Below are positions 17,066-26,298 of a DNA stretch of 64,000 nucleotides, piece after piece. Where the stretch lies: positions 1,860,001 to 1,924,000 of the forward strand of contig NZ_CP133268.1 of assembly GCF_030915385.1 (NCBI RefSeq). Reading direction: 5' to 3'. This DNA comes from Neobacillus sp. PS3-12 (GTDB lineage Bacteria; Bacillota; Bacilli; Bacillales; Cytobacillaceae). The translations under genes and the position numbers were made by a program. Numbering within the stretch: the first letter of the stretch is position 1; every line of letters starts with the position of its first letter. The notes beneath the pieces are model-generated. The model was not told the origin of the DNA, did no database searches, and saw nothing but the letters and a program-made list of their open reading frames with translations.

Positions 17066-19096
17066 ATGTCAGCTTATGTAAATCAGCCTAATGGTGTTTT
17101 TCCTTCTGTTTGTTCGCTCGATTGTCCTGATCAATGCGGCCTGCTTGTTCATAAGAAAGATGGAAGAATAGTAAGAATCGAAGGAGATCCCGACCATCCC
17201 GTAACAAAGGGGCATATTTGCAATAAAGTACGGAATATGACCCATCGGATTTATGACGAAAAGCGTCTGAAGTATCCATTAAAACGGACAGGCGAAAAAG
17301 GCTCTGGGGAATTTGAACGGATCAGCTGGGAAGAAGCGATACAAACCATTTGCTCCCACTGGAAAAATCTCATCCGAGAACATGGTTCTGAGAGTATTCT
17401 TCCCTACAGCTTTTATGGAAATATGGGAAGGCTTTCGGCTGAAGGCATGGATCGGCGCTTTTTTCATCGTTTAGGTGCTTCAAGGCTTGACCAATCGATT
17501 TGCAGTGCTGCTGGGGCAGTTGGCTATAAATATACGATGGGCGGCATGTATGGAACAGACCCGGAAGATATGGTACATGCCAAGCTTATTATTTTTTGGG
17601 GAATAAATGCTGTCAGTACTAACATGCATCAAGTCGCATTGGCCCAAAAAGCGCGAAAAAATGGGGCAAAAATCATTGTCATTGATGTCCACAAAAATCA
17701 AACAGCCCGCTTTGCGGATTGGTTCATTCCGATCATGCCTGGAACCGACAGTGCTCTCGCATTAGGGTTGATGCACATCCTTTTTGCCGAAAACCTGGTT
17801 GATCCTGCTTTTCTAGAAAAATATACAGTCGGCCATGAGAAGCTACGTGAACATGTCATCGAGTACGACCCTGTTACGGTTTCGGGAATAACTGGTGTTC
17901 CTGTGGAGGATATTTATCAATTAGCGCGCATGTATGGGAGAACATCACCGTCTTTTATCAGGATTGGGAACGGTCCGCAGCATCATGATAATGGCGGTAT
18001 GTGCATTCGGACAATTTCCTGTCTGCCGGCTTTAACGGGGCAATGGCTTGTGAAAGGCGGCGGTGCGATCAAAGGAAATCCCAGCTATTTAACCATTAAC
18101 AGCAGCTACCTCCAGCGTCCTGAATTGCTTCAAAAAAAGAATACACGTGTGATTAATATGAATCTATTAGGTAATGCGTTACTTTCACTAGACCCTCCGA
18201 TAAAATCCTTATATGTGTATGGTACCAATCCGGCAGTTGTAGCGCCTGATGGAAATAAAGTCAGAAAAGGGCTGGCGCGGGAAGATTCATTTACGGTTGT
18301 GCATGATTTATTTTTAACAGAAACAGCCAAATATGCAGATATCATTTTACCTGCAACATCGTCGTTGGAAAACAGGGATTTATATACGTCTTATTGGCAT
18401 CATTATGCGCAAATCCAGCAGCCTGTTATTCCAGCTTATGGGGAATCAAAATCAAATGTTGAAGTTTTCCGTTTGCTCGCTAAAGAGATGGGCTTTGATG
18501 ATGCCTGCTTTAAGGAGACAGAATCAGATATGATTGCCGGGGCTCTTGATCATCCAAGTAATCCTTATTTGGAGGGTATTACTTATGAAGGCTTGCAGGA
18601 GCAGCAATATTTAAAGGCAAAGGTAAAACCATTGTTTCCTGGAAGTCTCGCAACGCCAAGCGGAAAAATAGAGTTATATTCCGAGAAAATGAAGAGTGAT
18701 GGACATCCAGCTCTGCCAACATACATACCGCTAGAGGACGATGGAGATTTTCCATTTTTGTTTGTTCCTGGCCCAAATCAGCATTTCTTAAACTCTACTT
18801 TTTCAAACAATGAAAAACATCAAAGTCTTGAAAAAGAACTGCGCTTGTACATAAATCGGGATGATGCCGAATCCCTCGGGATTGGGGACGGCGAGATGGT
18901 TCGCATCTGGAATAATCGCGGCCAATGTGTAATTAGAGCAGCGGTTGGGGAAAGTGTACTGCCGGGAGTGGTTGTTACCCAGGGTCTTTGGGAAGGCAAT
19001 GCTTTGGTTAACTCGCTTACTCCTGATCGAGTGGCAGATATGGGGAACGGTGCTACCTTTTTTTCTGGAAGAGTTCAGGTTGAACCAATATCGTGA
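17066..19096 (+). CDS. molybdopterin oxidoreductase (YoaE-like)
   Basis: 676 residues. The N-terminal 4Fe-4S module has Cys at about 16, 20, 24 and 52 (CSLDCPDQCGLLV and KGHICNKVRN), followed by the molybdopterin oxidoreductase domain (FFHRLGASRLDQSICSAAGA, FWGINAVSTNMHQVALA, RIGNGPQHHDNGG) and a C-terminal molydopterin-dinucleotide binding domain (RDDAESLGIGDGEMVRIWN). The domain set matches DMSO-reductase-family enzymes such as B. subtilis YoaE. No signal peptide is seen, so it is probably cytoplasmic. AAAGGAGCC precedes the ATG at 17066. Redox partner and substrate are unknown; no subunit genes are adjacent and a terminator follows directly. Confidence 0.88.
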   Translation: MSAYVNQPNGVFPSVCSLDCPDQCGLLVHKKDGRIVRIEGDPDHPVTKGHICNKVRNMTHRIYDEKRLKYPLKRTGEKGSGEFERISWEEAIQTICSHWKNLIREHGSESILPYSFYGNMGRLSAEGMDRRFFHRLGASRLDQSICSAAGAVGYKYTMGGMYGTDPEDMVHAKLIIFWGINAVSTNMHQVALAQKARKNGAKIIVIDVHKNQTARFADWFIPIMPGTDSALALGLMHILFAENLVDPAFLEKYTVGHEKLREHVIEYDPVTVSGITGVPVEDIYQLARMYGRTSPSFIRIGNGPQHHDNGGMCIRTISCLPALTGQWLVKGGGAIKGNPSYLTINSSYLQRPELLQKKNTRVINMNLLGNALLSLDPPIKSLYVYGTNPAVVAPDGNKVRKGLAREDSFTVVHDLFLTETAKYADIILPATSSLENRDLYTSYWHHYAQIQQPVIPAYGESKSNVEVFRLLAKEMGFDDACFKETESDMIAGALDHPSNPYLEGITYEGLQEQQYLKAKVKPLFPGSLATPSGKIELYSEKMKSDGHPALPTYIPLEDDGDFPFLFVPGPNQHFLNSTFSNNEKHQSLEKELRLYINRDDAESLGIGDGEMVRIWNNRGQCVIRAAVGESVLPGVVVTQGLWEGNALVNSLTPDRVADMGNGATFFSGRVQVEPIS

Positions 19097-19134
19097 AAAA
19101 AGGCTTTGTACGTGTAATGTGTACAAAGCCTTTT
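19097..19134. terminator. bidirectional terminator
   Basis: Stem AAAAGGCTTTGTAC/GTACAAAGCCTTTT between the convergent oxidoreductase and VOC genes. Confidence 0.85.
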
Positions 19135-19141
19135 ATGTTCA

Positions 19142-19570
19142 TTAATGTTGCTTGCCTTCGGTAAAAAACTGAAAACTTATACCAAACTTATCAATTAGCT
19201 GGCCATAAGCAGGGCTAAAAAATGTCTCTTGCAGCGGCATTATTTCCTGTCCACCATCCTTAAGTGCATCAAACATTGTTCGTACTGCATCTGCATCGTC
19301 GGTTGAAATACAGATCGTAACCTGATTTCCGCTATGATGTTCCTGGCCTGGGAAGGTATCAGAAAGCATGACATCCGTTTCCCCAATTTTAATCGTTGCA
19401 TGTGATATAAGGTCTTTTGCCTCTGCTGGCAGAGGATAGTCAGGATTTTCAGGCATTTCACCGAAGGATTGACTAAAAAGTACTTGAGCACCTAGTGCTT
19501 TTTCATAAAGTTGAATCGCTTCTTTTGCATTTCCATTCATCACAAAGTAGGGAATTAATCGTAGTGACAT
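19142..19570 (-). CDS. VOC-superfamily protein (PhnB/glyoxalase-like)
   Basis: 142 residues starting MSLRLIPYFVMNGNAKEAIQLYEKALGA, the PhnB-type vicinal-oxygen-chelate fold with two beta-alpha-beta repeats. KIGETDVMLSDTFPG and the C-terminal GQLIDKFGISFQFF are family hallmarks. AGGAG lies 9 bases before the ATG at 19570; an in-frame TTG three codons earlier is less likely. Members act in antibiotic binding or unassigned reactions; the function here is unknown. Confidence 0.85.
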   Translation of the reverse strand: MSLRLIPYFVMNGNAKEAIQLYEKALGAQVLFSQSFGEMPENPDYPLPAEAKDLISHATIKIGETDVMLSDTFPGQEHHSGNQVTICISTDDADAVRTMFDALKDGGQEIMPLQETFFSPAYGQLIDKFGISFQFFTEGKQH

Positions 19571-19857
19571 CGTCTCCAACTCCTATTTTCTCATTTGTAA
19601 TTGCCCATCGGCACATTTCCTATTATTACCGATATTCCAATTATAAGACAAAGAACAAATGTTCGCAACAAATACGATTAAGTTTTCATGAGCACAGGCA
19701 CCACACTCTTTAGTTCCCGTCCTACTCCTTTTTCCTGGTTCTGATAATGGTGTCACTACTGCTTTTTCTACGATTCAATAGCCCCCCGACTATTAACCTA
19801 TTTACTAAAAATTATATAATAGATCCTAAAAAAGGAAGAGTTTTACACCCCTCTTTT

Positions 19858-20697
19858 TTAAGAATCTATTTTTTTCAAAAAACCCTCAATATAGCCGTTA
19901 ATATCCTCACGGTTTTCAAAAACCATTGTGTAGTGATTGCAATCGGAAATCTCCATTTGAATGTTCTTCGTATATGCTTGTGTATCTTCGTAATCCTTTT
20001 GGTAAAAAAGCGGCGGAAGTGAACCAATTTCCCCTTTCGCATAAACAAGCAGCACTGGACAGGATATTTTTGAACAAACTTCCTTTGGAACATAGTTTTG
20101 GAAGCTTTCAAAGTCTGCTAAAATCCCTGACGCAGATGATTTATTTTCCCAGTGGTCGGAAACCCGCTCCACTTCGTACTCGGCAATTTCTTCTAGCGTT
20201 TCATTCCAAGTTACCCCCAGCATCGAGTATATCTGTTGGATTTCCTTTAAATAGCTTTCTTTGGCAGAATATTTTTTGCTCAGCCTCCCCAAGGCCGGTT
20301 GAACGATTGCTCTTTGGTGTTCGGACATTTTGGCTGCGCCGTCGAGAAGAATAACCGCTTTAACGTTGTTTAATTTACTCGCAACAATTGATGAAATAAA
20401 TGCGCCCATGGAATGCCCTAAAAGAATCGGATGGTCAAGCTTTAACGTTCTGATTAATTCTAGAATGTCTTCAGCATGTTGAAAAATAGTAGACTCCGAA
20501 CTTATTTTTGCACTATTCCCGCGCCCGCGTAAATCTACTGATAGAATTCGATACTCACCTTTTAATTTTTCAGCATAAAAATGCATGTATTTATGTGACC
20601 CAGTTAATCCATGAATCATGATTATCGGGCCCTTTTCTCCGGGGTAATCCACAACCTGGATGTCATGTCCATGGATCGTTTTTTTATAAAACTCCAT
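19858..20697 (-). CDS. alpha/beta-hydrolase
   Basis: 279 residues, alpha/beta-hydrolase fold. IIMIHGLTGSHKYM supplies the oxyanion-hole HG, and DLRGRGNSA and the nucleophile elbow LLGHSMGAFISS (Ser about 99) follow. A C-terminal acid (VLLVYAKGE region) and His (DCNHYTMVFENRED) complete the triad. No signal peptide. Likely a cytoplasmic esterase or C-C hydrolase; substrate unknown. The gene is monocistronic. About 285 bp between it and the VOC gene contain no other gene; a stem with AAAAAAGAG/CTCTTTTTT arms near 19826-19860 may terminate it. Confidence 0.88.
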   Translation of the reverse strand: MEFYKKTIHGHDIQVVDYPGEKGPIIMIHGLTGSHKYMHFYAEKLKGEYRILSVDLRGRGNSAKISSESTIFQHAEDILELIRTLKLDHPILLGHSMGAFISSIVASKLNNVKAVILLDGAAKMSEHQRAIVQPALGRLSKKYSAKESYLKEIQQIYSMLGVTWNETLEEIAEYEVERVSDHWENKSSASGILADFESFQNYVPKEVCSKISCPVLLVYAKGEIGSLPPLFYQKDYEDTQAYTKNIQMEISDCNHYTMVFENREDINGYIEGFLKKIDS

Positions 20698-20699
20698 TC

Positions 20700-20870
20700 C
20701 GCTTCCACCTCTCCGTATGATTAAAAAGGCCCTGTGAACTACCCACCACTTAGCTGACCTTACGGTATGCTTGAAGTGTTGGCTTCTCGACTTATCGTTA
20801 CTTTTACTAGCTAACGAAAATGGACCGAGCTAACCCTCTTGTTCCAAGAGTTTTTGTTTCTATGATAAGG
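20700..20870 (-). ncRNA. putative omega RNA / right-end region of tnpB element
   Basis: The minus-strand region overlapping the tnpB stop and continuing to about 20733 holds several short complementary segments (CTCTTGGAACAAGAG, then the GTGGTGGGTAGTTCAC end). In studied TnpB elements this position encodes the guide scaffold, with the guide read from DNA just beyond the right end. Position and conserved tail are the only evidence. Confidence 0.45.
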
Positions 20871-22117
20871 CTAATAAGCGTAATCCTTCATTTTTGATAT
20901 TGATAGCTGAATTGTAGTCACGATCTACCACAAAACCGCCTGAACAACGGTAGGTGCGTTCAGATAGTTTCATAGGTTTTTCTGCATCACAACAAGAACA
21001 CTTCTTAGTGGAAGGGAACCACTTATTAATTTTCACAAGTTGTTTTCCTTGTTCTTTTAGTTTGTACGCTAAGAAAGTAGTAAACATACCCCAACCGTTG
21101 TCGTGAACGCTTTTACCAAAATGAAGGACTTGGGACATCCCTTTCATATTCAAGTCCTCAATGGCGACTGCATCAAAGTTGGAAGCTAATTCTTTTGACT
21201 TATGATGAAGGAAGTTCATGCGTTGGTTCGCCACTTTCTCATGTAACTTAGCGACAACTAGACGTTGCTTGTTCCAACGTGCAGAACCTTTCTTACGTTT
21301 GGACAAAATTCGTTGTGCTTTTGCTAATTTTTCTGACATGACACGATAGTAACGAGGATAATTGGCTTTCTCATTCTCGCTACTCACGTATAATTCAGCC
21401 ATAGCAAAATCTAGTCCAACGACATTTTCTATTTTTTTAGGCTGTATATCTTTCTCGTATTCTGTCAGGACAGACACATAATATTTTCCTGACTTTGTTC
21501 TGGAAATGGTACAAGATTTCAATTTATAATCGGCAGGAATTTCCCTATGTTGTTTAATTCTCACTAATTTTAGTTTAGGTAATTTGATATGAGCGTCTTT
21601 CAATTCGATATTTTCATTGACTAAATTAGTCGTGTAGGTTTGTTTACCTTTACGGTTTTTGAACTTTGGAAATTCGGCATTCCCCTCAAAGAAGTTTTTA
21701 TAAGCAGTTTGAAGGTTGATTTGTGCATTCGCTAAAGCTAGTGAATCCACTTCTTTTAGGAATGGAAATTCACCTTTATATTTTGCAGGAGTTGGAAACT
21801 TTTGCTTTTTAAGCAGGTCTTTATCATTTTTGAACTTTTCATAGGTTTCCTTACGTTCTGCTAACATCTTGTTATAGACAAAACGGACACAACCGAAAGT
21901 TTTAGCTAATAACACTTCTTGCTTTTTGTTTGGTAACAAACGAAACTTGAAGGCTTTGTTTCGTTTGGTCATATCAATTCACCCCCTATACTTCATAGTA
22001 TAGAACGGTTGTTTGTATTTTACTATTAATTTGGCTATCGCCAACCGAAATTCATCTCCCACCTACTCATTGGGCTACGCCCTTCACATTCCTTGAGGAT
22101 GGGAGACTTCTTTCGGA
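20733..22117 (-). mobile_element. solitary tnpB element (IS200/IS605 superfamily, IS1341-like)
   Basis: The tnpB gene with its flanks. On the minus strand the downstream end (about 20733-20860) carries a conserved hairpin-rich tail ending near GTGGTGGGTAGTTCAC, as expected for the right end and overlapping omega/guide RNA. The upstream end (about 22050-22115) carries a structured block with arms TCTCCCA/TGGGAGA and a GGGCGTAGCCC hairpin, then an AT-rich promoter with CTATACT/AGTATAG just before the gene. No Y1 transposase (tnpA) is present, so the element cannot move by itself. Ends are approximate. Confidence 0.7.
20860..21972 (-). CDS. tnpB: RNA-guided TnpB nuclease (IS605 OrfB)
   Basis: 370 residues. 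N-terminal helix-turn-helix/WED part (MTKRNKAFKFRLLPNKKQE, VRFVYNKML) and a RuvC domain with Asp188 (VVGLDFAMAEL), Glu272 (VAIEDLNMKGM) and Asp350/Asp352 (VVDRDYNSAIN), so the nuclease centre looks intact. The zinc knuckle is odd: Cys325 and Cys328 (CSCC) are followed by YRCSGGFVVDRD, where the family has CxxCG. One residue, the fourth Cys, seems deleted. TnpB proteins are omega-RNA-guided DNA nucleases that help their elements persist. AGGGGGTG precedes the ATG. No tnpA is nearby, so any activity is in trans or serves another purpose. Confidence 0.93.
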   Translation of the reverse strand: MTKRNKAFKFRLLPNKKQEVLLAKTFGCVRFVYNKMLAERKETYEKFKNDKDLLKKQKFPTPAKYKGEFPFLKEVDSLALANAQINLQTAYKNFFEGNAEFPKFKNRKGKQTYTTNLVNENIELKDAHIKLPKLKLVRIKQHREIPADYKLKSCTISRTKSGKYYVSVLTEYEKDIQPKKIENVVGLDFAMAELYVSSENEKANYPRYYRVMSEKLAKAQRILSKRKKGSARWNKQRLVVAKLHEKVANQRMNFLHHKSKELASNFDAVAIEDLNMKGMSQVLHFGKSVHDNGWGMFTTFLAYKLKEQGKQLVKINKWFPSTKKCSCCDAEKPMKLSERTYRCSGGFVVDRDYNSAINIKNEGLRLLALS

Positions 22118-22268
22118 AATCCTTTAAAACAGATAAGATAGCATATTAGAAGCAAATGGTATCCCACAATTTTAAAAGGCTGCGCGCTAACAAGATTAAT
22201 ACAATCTATATTATGTATGCGTTTTCTCTATTATGGTATATTTTCCAAATACCTGCAATCATTTTCTC

Positions 22269-22346
22269 CGAAAAAATGTAAATTCGGGCTGCATCAGACC
22301 CAGCCCGAAAAACAAAAAAACCGAGGCATGCCCAGCATACCTCGAG
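22269..22346 (-). terminator. double terminator after maeN
   Basis: Two stems: CGAGG-ATGC/GCAT-CCTCG (22322-22344), followed on the minus strand by GGTTTTTTTGTTTTT, and TTCGGGCTG/CAGCCCGAA (22269-22296). Confidence 0.85.
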
Positions 22347-22352
22347 TATTTT

Positions 22353-23696
22353 TTAGCTAAATAGTTTCAATAACATGATTGCCAAAATGACTGTTGAAGC
22401 ACCGCCGATTCTTGTGGAAACTTGGGCAAATGGCATTAATGACATCCGGCCTGAAGCTGAAAGAATCGCTACGTCACCAGTTCCGCCTAAACCGCTGTGG
22501 CAGCCTGTAACAATCGCTGCATCAACTGGGAACATTTTCATTAATTTACCTACATAGAAACCAGAAATCATAATGGCTAAAACTACAGCTGCACAAATAA
22601 TCACATATCCTGGAGTAACAATTTTTACTACATCTTTAAGAGGAATATAGAGCATTCCTAAACCTACCATTAATGGCCAAGTCAAACTTCCAGAAACAAA
22701 TTTGTATAAGTGGTAGGCACCTTGTTCCATTTTTGCTGGCATTACTTTAATGCTTTTTACTACTGCTGCTGCAATAATCATCAAAACTGGTCCAGGAATT
22801 CCTAAGAATTTATTTCCAAGACCACCTAAGATAAAGAAACTGCAAGCGATCAAAAGGCCTGCACCCATTAATGGGAATTCGATTGGCTTATCAATGGAAG
22901 TAGCTCCCGAGATGCCATCGCCGCCTTTTGTTTTGACTAAAACGCCATTACCAGTAAGTTCTGGTTTTCTTTTACCTAAGTTTGCAAGAACACCGGCACA
23001 AATAATCGCCACTGTATTTCCAATAACCGCAGCCGGAATCAACTGACCAACAAATGTTTCAGATGCTTTTCCAAGTACTTGTCCATATCCTAATGACAGA
23101 GGTAAAATTCCTTCCCCAATTCCTCCGCCGATAATCGGAACAACAATATAGAAGATTGTATGTTTAATATCATATCCAAAAAGCAAACCAACTAATGCGC
23201 CAACAACTAACCCGGCAATCGTTCCAACAATTAGCGGAACAAACATGCGTGTAAAGCCTTGAATCAAGACTCTGCGGTTCATACCAAGAATACTGCCGAC
23301 AACTAAAACTGAGATATAAAGGTATAAAAAGTTCGATGTTTTCATTAACTGGGTTACAGCGTTCATACCCGTCAAGTTAATGACATTAAAAAATACTAAT
23401 ATAGATGGAACTAAAAGAGATAGAATCGCAGGACCGCCGATGTCCTTCAGCACCGGAATTCTCATTCCCATGTCGCCAAGGAAAATCCCCATGACCATAA
23501 TTACGGCAAAGCCACCAAGCATATCTGCCGGAAGCTGTTTATATACAGCTGCTGCATAAACAACAAGCGCGATGATAATATAAAGTGGTAATGGCACTGC
23601 ACCTATTTTCACACTACCAAATTTACCCCAAAAACTCTTTTGTTCAACTTTCTCCCCATCCGTAGAAAACGTTTCCAAATTTTTCGCTGTTTCCAT
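22353..23696 (-). CDS. maeN: 2-hydroxycarboxylate:Na+ symporter (MaeN-like malate transporter)
   Basis: 447 residues, almost the length of B. subtilis MaeN. Member of the 2HCT family (CitS/CimH/MaeN), with about 11 membrane segments. The first reentrant-loop motif is seen as GGGIGEGILPLS and the second as GCHSGLGGTGDVAILSASGRM near the C-terminus, the paired GGxG loops of this fold. It should take up malate or citrate with Na+. A MalKR-type two-component system is directly upstream (23815-26120) and a malic enzyme lies 4 kb away, so malate is the best guess. A cre-like box precedes it. Confidence 0.92.
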   Translation of the reverse strand: METAKNLETFSTDGEKVEQKSFWGKFGSVKIGAVPLPLYIIIALVVYAAAVYKQLPADMLGGFAVIMVMGIFLGDMGMRIPVLKDIGGPAILSLLVPSILVFFNVINLTGMNAVTQLMKTSNFLYLYISVLVVGSILGMNRRVLIQGFTRMFVPLIVGTIAGLVVGALVGLLFGYDIKHTIFYIVVPIIGGGIGEGILPLSLGYGQVLGKASETFVGQLIPAAVIGNTVAIICAGVLANLGKRKPELTGNGVLVKTKGGDGISGATSIDKPIEFPLMGAGLLIACSFFILGGLGNKFLGIPGPVLMIIAAAVVKSIKVMPAKMEQGAYHLYKFVSGSLTWPLMVGLGMLYIPLKDVVKIVTPGYVIICAAVVLAIMISGFYVGKLMKMFPVDAAIVTGCHSGLGGTGDVAILSASGRMSLMPFAQVSTRIGGASTVILAIMLLKLFS

Positions 23697-23736
23697 TTTT
23701 ATCCCCCTCTCTGTTATAGTTCAATAATATGTCATT

Positions 23737-23750
23737 TAAAAACGCTTTCA
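23737..23750 (-). promoter_or_regulatory. cre-like site before maeN
   Basis: Minus strand TGAAAGCGTTTTTA, one mismatch (T for C at position 13) to TGWAANCGNTNWCA, about 40 bp before the maeN start. It suggests CcpA control. Confidence 0.5.
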
Positions 23751-23814
23751 TATATTATGTAAATTTTGAAATTGTTTTGTAAATAAAAAAAGTGGCAGAT
23801 ATAATTATATCTGC

Positions 23815-24522
23815 TCACAAAAAGTTTTTTATCAGATGTTCCTTTAAGAAATTAAATTCATGCTGATAAACAGGTCTTCCAACTGTGCCATAGATGACCT
23901 TTACATCAAGGATCCCGATATCCTTTAAAAAATTTAAATATTTACGGACGGAAACACGTGAGATGCCAACAAGCTTGACGACATCCTCTGTGGAAAACTG
24001 TTCATGTTTTAATTCCTGAATCGCTTCCCAAATTTGTTTCAAGGTATCTTTCGTTAATCCTTTTGGAAGTTCCTCCATCAGCGCCTTATCATCCCGATGC
24101 AATAGCTGCTGGTCCAATATATCCTGATTAATGTGATTTTGCGATTGAATGACTCTCGTTTGTTCTTTATAAGCGGCCAATGCTTTACTGAAACGCTCAA
24201 ATTCAAATGGCTTAATTAAATAATCGACGACACCGTACCGTAAGGCCTTTTTGATCCGCTCCAGATCCGAGGCGGCTGAAATAATAATAACATCTGTCTC
24301 TTTTTCATTCTCACGAAGATAGGTTAACAGCTCAAGGCCAAGTCTCCCTGGCATAAAAATATCCAACAGAACAAGATCAATTTCCAGTTTTTCAAGTTTC
24401 TTTATCGCCTCGTCTACAGACCCTGCTGTTGCCATCAACTTAAATCCTTGCACTTGCTCCAGGTAGCGTTTATTAAATTCAGCAACCATCGGATCATCTT
24501 CAACAATCATCACTCGAATCAT
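23815..24522 (-). CDS. malR: response regulator MalR/DcuR family
   Basis: 235 residues, the same length as B. subtilis MalR. Receiver domain with MIVEDDPMVAEFNKRYLEQ, phospho-acceptor Asp54 (VLLDIFMPG), IISAA and the Lys of YLIKPFEFERF. A linker leads to a C-terminal helix-turn-helix of the CitB/DcuR type (STEDVVKLVGISRVSVRKYLNFL). It overlaps the kinase gene by 4 bp (ATGA). Expected role: when phosphorylated by the adjacent sensor in the presence of external malate (or citrate), activate the transporter gene just downstream. Confidence 0.92.
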   Translation of the reverse strand: MIRVMIVEDDPMVAEFNKRYLEQVQGFKLMATAGSVDEAIKKLEKLEIDLVLLDIFMPGRLGLELLTYLRENEKETDVIIISAASDLERIKKALRYGVVDYLIKPFEFERFSKALAAYKEQTRVIQSQNHINQDILDQQLLHRDDKALMEELPKGLTKDTLKQIWEAIQELKHEQFSTEDVVKLVGISRVSVRKYLNFLKDIGILDVKVIYGTVGRPVYQHEFNFLKEHLIKNFL

Positions 24523-26120
24523 GGAGAGTCCACTTCCTCTTTATACGGGATGTACACAGCAAAAACGGTTCCTTTTCCCTGCTTTGATGAGAGAATCAAT
24601 TCTCCCTCCTGCCTTTTTACAGCTTGGTCGACAAGATACAAGCCAAAACCACGATTCTCACCTTTTGTGGAGAATCCTTTTTCAAAAATATGGTTTTGCT
24701 GTTCCTCACCCATTCCTTTTCCAGTATCCCTTACTTCTATCGTTAAAATCTCATCCGCATAGTCGAAATTAACATCTATTTTTTTTACTTTACAATCGTT
24801 CACAGCATCAATCGCATTATCAATTAAATTACCAACGATCGTAATCAGTTCATGTGAAACATCAGAATCAACCGGCAGTGGCACAGGGTGATCACAGGAC
24901 ACGGCCAAGTCCACTCCCGATTCTCTGGCGTTACTTAATTTTCCAATTAGAAATCCCGCTAATACAGGGTCTTTGATTTTTTTTGTCACAAAGCCAATTT
25001 CGTTTTCTCGATGGTTCACGGTTTCATTAATAAAGTTCACCGCTTTATCGTAATAGCCCATATGCACCATCCCTAGAATGACATGAAGCTTATTCATAAA
25101 CTCATGTGACTGAGCCCTGAGGGCGTCTGCGTAATTACGCACCCCTGTCAATTGCTCAGCGAGGACTCGAATCTCTGTCTTATCACGAAAAGTGGCAATG
25201 GCCCCGACGATATTATGACCAACTTTAACCGGGACACGATTGGTTAAAATCGTGATACCGTTTAAATCCTGCTCTTCATCCAGGTCGACTTTACCCGTTT
25301 TCAATAATTCATTTAAGCGGGTTGACGGCATATATTCTTCAATGTTTGTTCCAATTGGATTATCAGGCAGACCTGCTTTTTCAAAAAGCTTTAAAGCGGC
25401 CCGATTGACGAGAGTTATTTTCGATTCCTGATCGACTGCGACAATACCTTCACGTACCGATTGCAGCATGGAGCTTCGCTCTTCTAATAGTTTGGCAATC
25501 GCAAATGGCTCGAGGCCAAGCAGGATTTTTTTAATATATCGAGCTAAAATGACAGCCCCAATGATTCCGACCAAGATCCCAATAATCGTACCAATAAAGA
25601 TCCCTTGCCGACTCTTATTAACAGCATTTTCTACATTAGCTAAAGAGATTCCGACTGCAACGGCTCCAATCTGTTTGCCTGTTGCATCCTTAATGGGCGT
25701 AAAAGACCTTAAAGATGGGCCTAGAGAACCTTTTGAAATCGAATCATATTCATGGCCTTTCAGGACAGGTCCTTGATCCCCTCCCGAGAAAGGTTTTCCT
25801 ATTTTTTTAGGATCGGGATGTGATTGGCGAATCCCTTTCATATCCATGACAACAATAAAGTAAACGTTGGTCGCCTTTGTGATTTCTTTGGCAAACGTTT
25901 GAATATCTTTTTGATCCCGCTTTCCGCTCATGGCATCGATGACAAGCGGACTATTTGCGACCATCCGCGCCACGTTTCTTGCTTTTTCCGCCTGACTTTG
26001 CTCGGTTCCACTCGCAACCCTCGAACTAATCAGTATATCTGTGATTAATAGTGAAAAAGCCACAACCAGACAGACAAAAAGAATGATAACCGTCTGTAAA
26101 CTCCATCTTCCCTTTTTCAC
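24519..26120 (-). CDS. malK: sensor histidine kinase MalK/DcuS/CitA family
   Basis: 533 residues. TM1 at about 9-30, an extracellular PDC/Cache-type sensor domain at 35-170 (FIVVMDMKGIRQSHPDP and GSLGPSLRSFTPIKD are the C4-dicarboxylate sensor pattern), TM2 at about 173-194, a cytoplasmic PAS domain (about 215-315), the SpoOB-type phosphorylation helix with His339 in AQSHEFMNKLHVILGM, and a HATPase domain with NLIDNAIDAV, DTGKGM and GFGLYLV. It senses external malate-like dicarboxylates and phosphorylates the overlapping regulator. Confidence 0.93.
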   Translation of the reverse strand: MKKGRWSLQTVIILFVCLVVAFSLLITDILISSRVASGTEQSQAEKARNVARMVANSPLVIDAMSGKRDQKDIQTFAKEITKATNVYFIVVMDMKGIRQSHPDPKKIGKPFSGGDQGPVLKGHEYDSISKGSLGPSLRSFTPIKDATGKQIGAVAVGISLANVENAVNKSRQGIFIGTIIGILVGIIGAVILARYIKKILLGLEPFAIAKLLEERSSMLQSVREGIVAVDQESKITLVNRAALKLFEKAGLPDNPIGTNIEEYMPSTRLNELLKTGKVDLDEEQDLNGITILTNRVPVKVGHNIVGAIATFRDKTEIRVLAEQLTGVRNYADALRAQSHEFMNKLHVILGMVHMGYYDKAVNFINETVNHRENEIGFVTKKIKDPVLAGFLIGKLSNARESGVDLAVSCDHPVPLPVDSDVSHELITIVGNLIDNAIDAVNDCKVKKIDVNFDYADEILTIEVRDTGKGMGEEQQNHIFEKGFSTKGENRGFGLYLVDQAVKRQEGELILSSKQGKGTVFAVYIPYKEEVDSP

Positions 26121-26175
26121 ATCTTCCCCTCCATCTTGGTACTATACAAATGTTCCCCCAAAAAGAGTCCAGAAA

Positions 26176-26219
26176 ACACAAAAAGGCTGCAAAGTTTTCT
26201 AGAAGATTTACTTTGCAGT
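26176..26219 (-). terminator. terminator of TauE-family gene
   Basis: Stem CTGCAAAGT/ACTTTGCAG followed on the minus strand by CCTTTTTGTGTTTT. It lies beyond the 21-bp repeat array, which is therefore transcribed as 3' UTR of the gene at 26524-27267. Confidence 0.75.
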
Positions 26220-26298
26220 CTTCGGTTTTTTTGGATATTGCGGATTCTTCTTGGAATTTCGCCGAGTTTCTATTTTTCTGCGGATTCTGCCTGAGACT

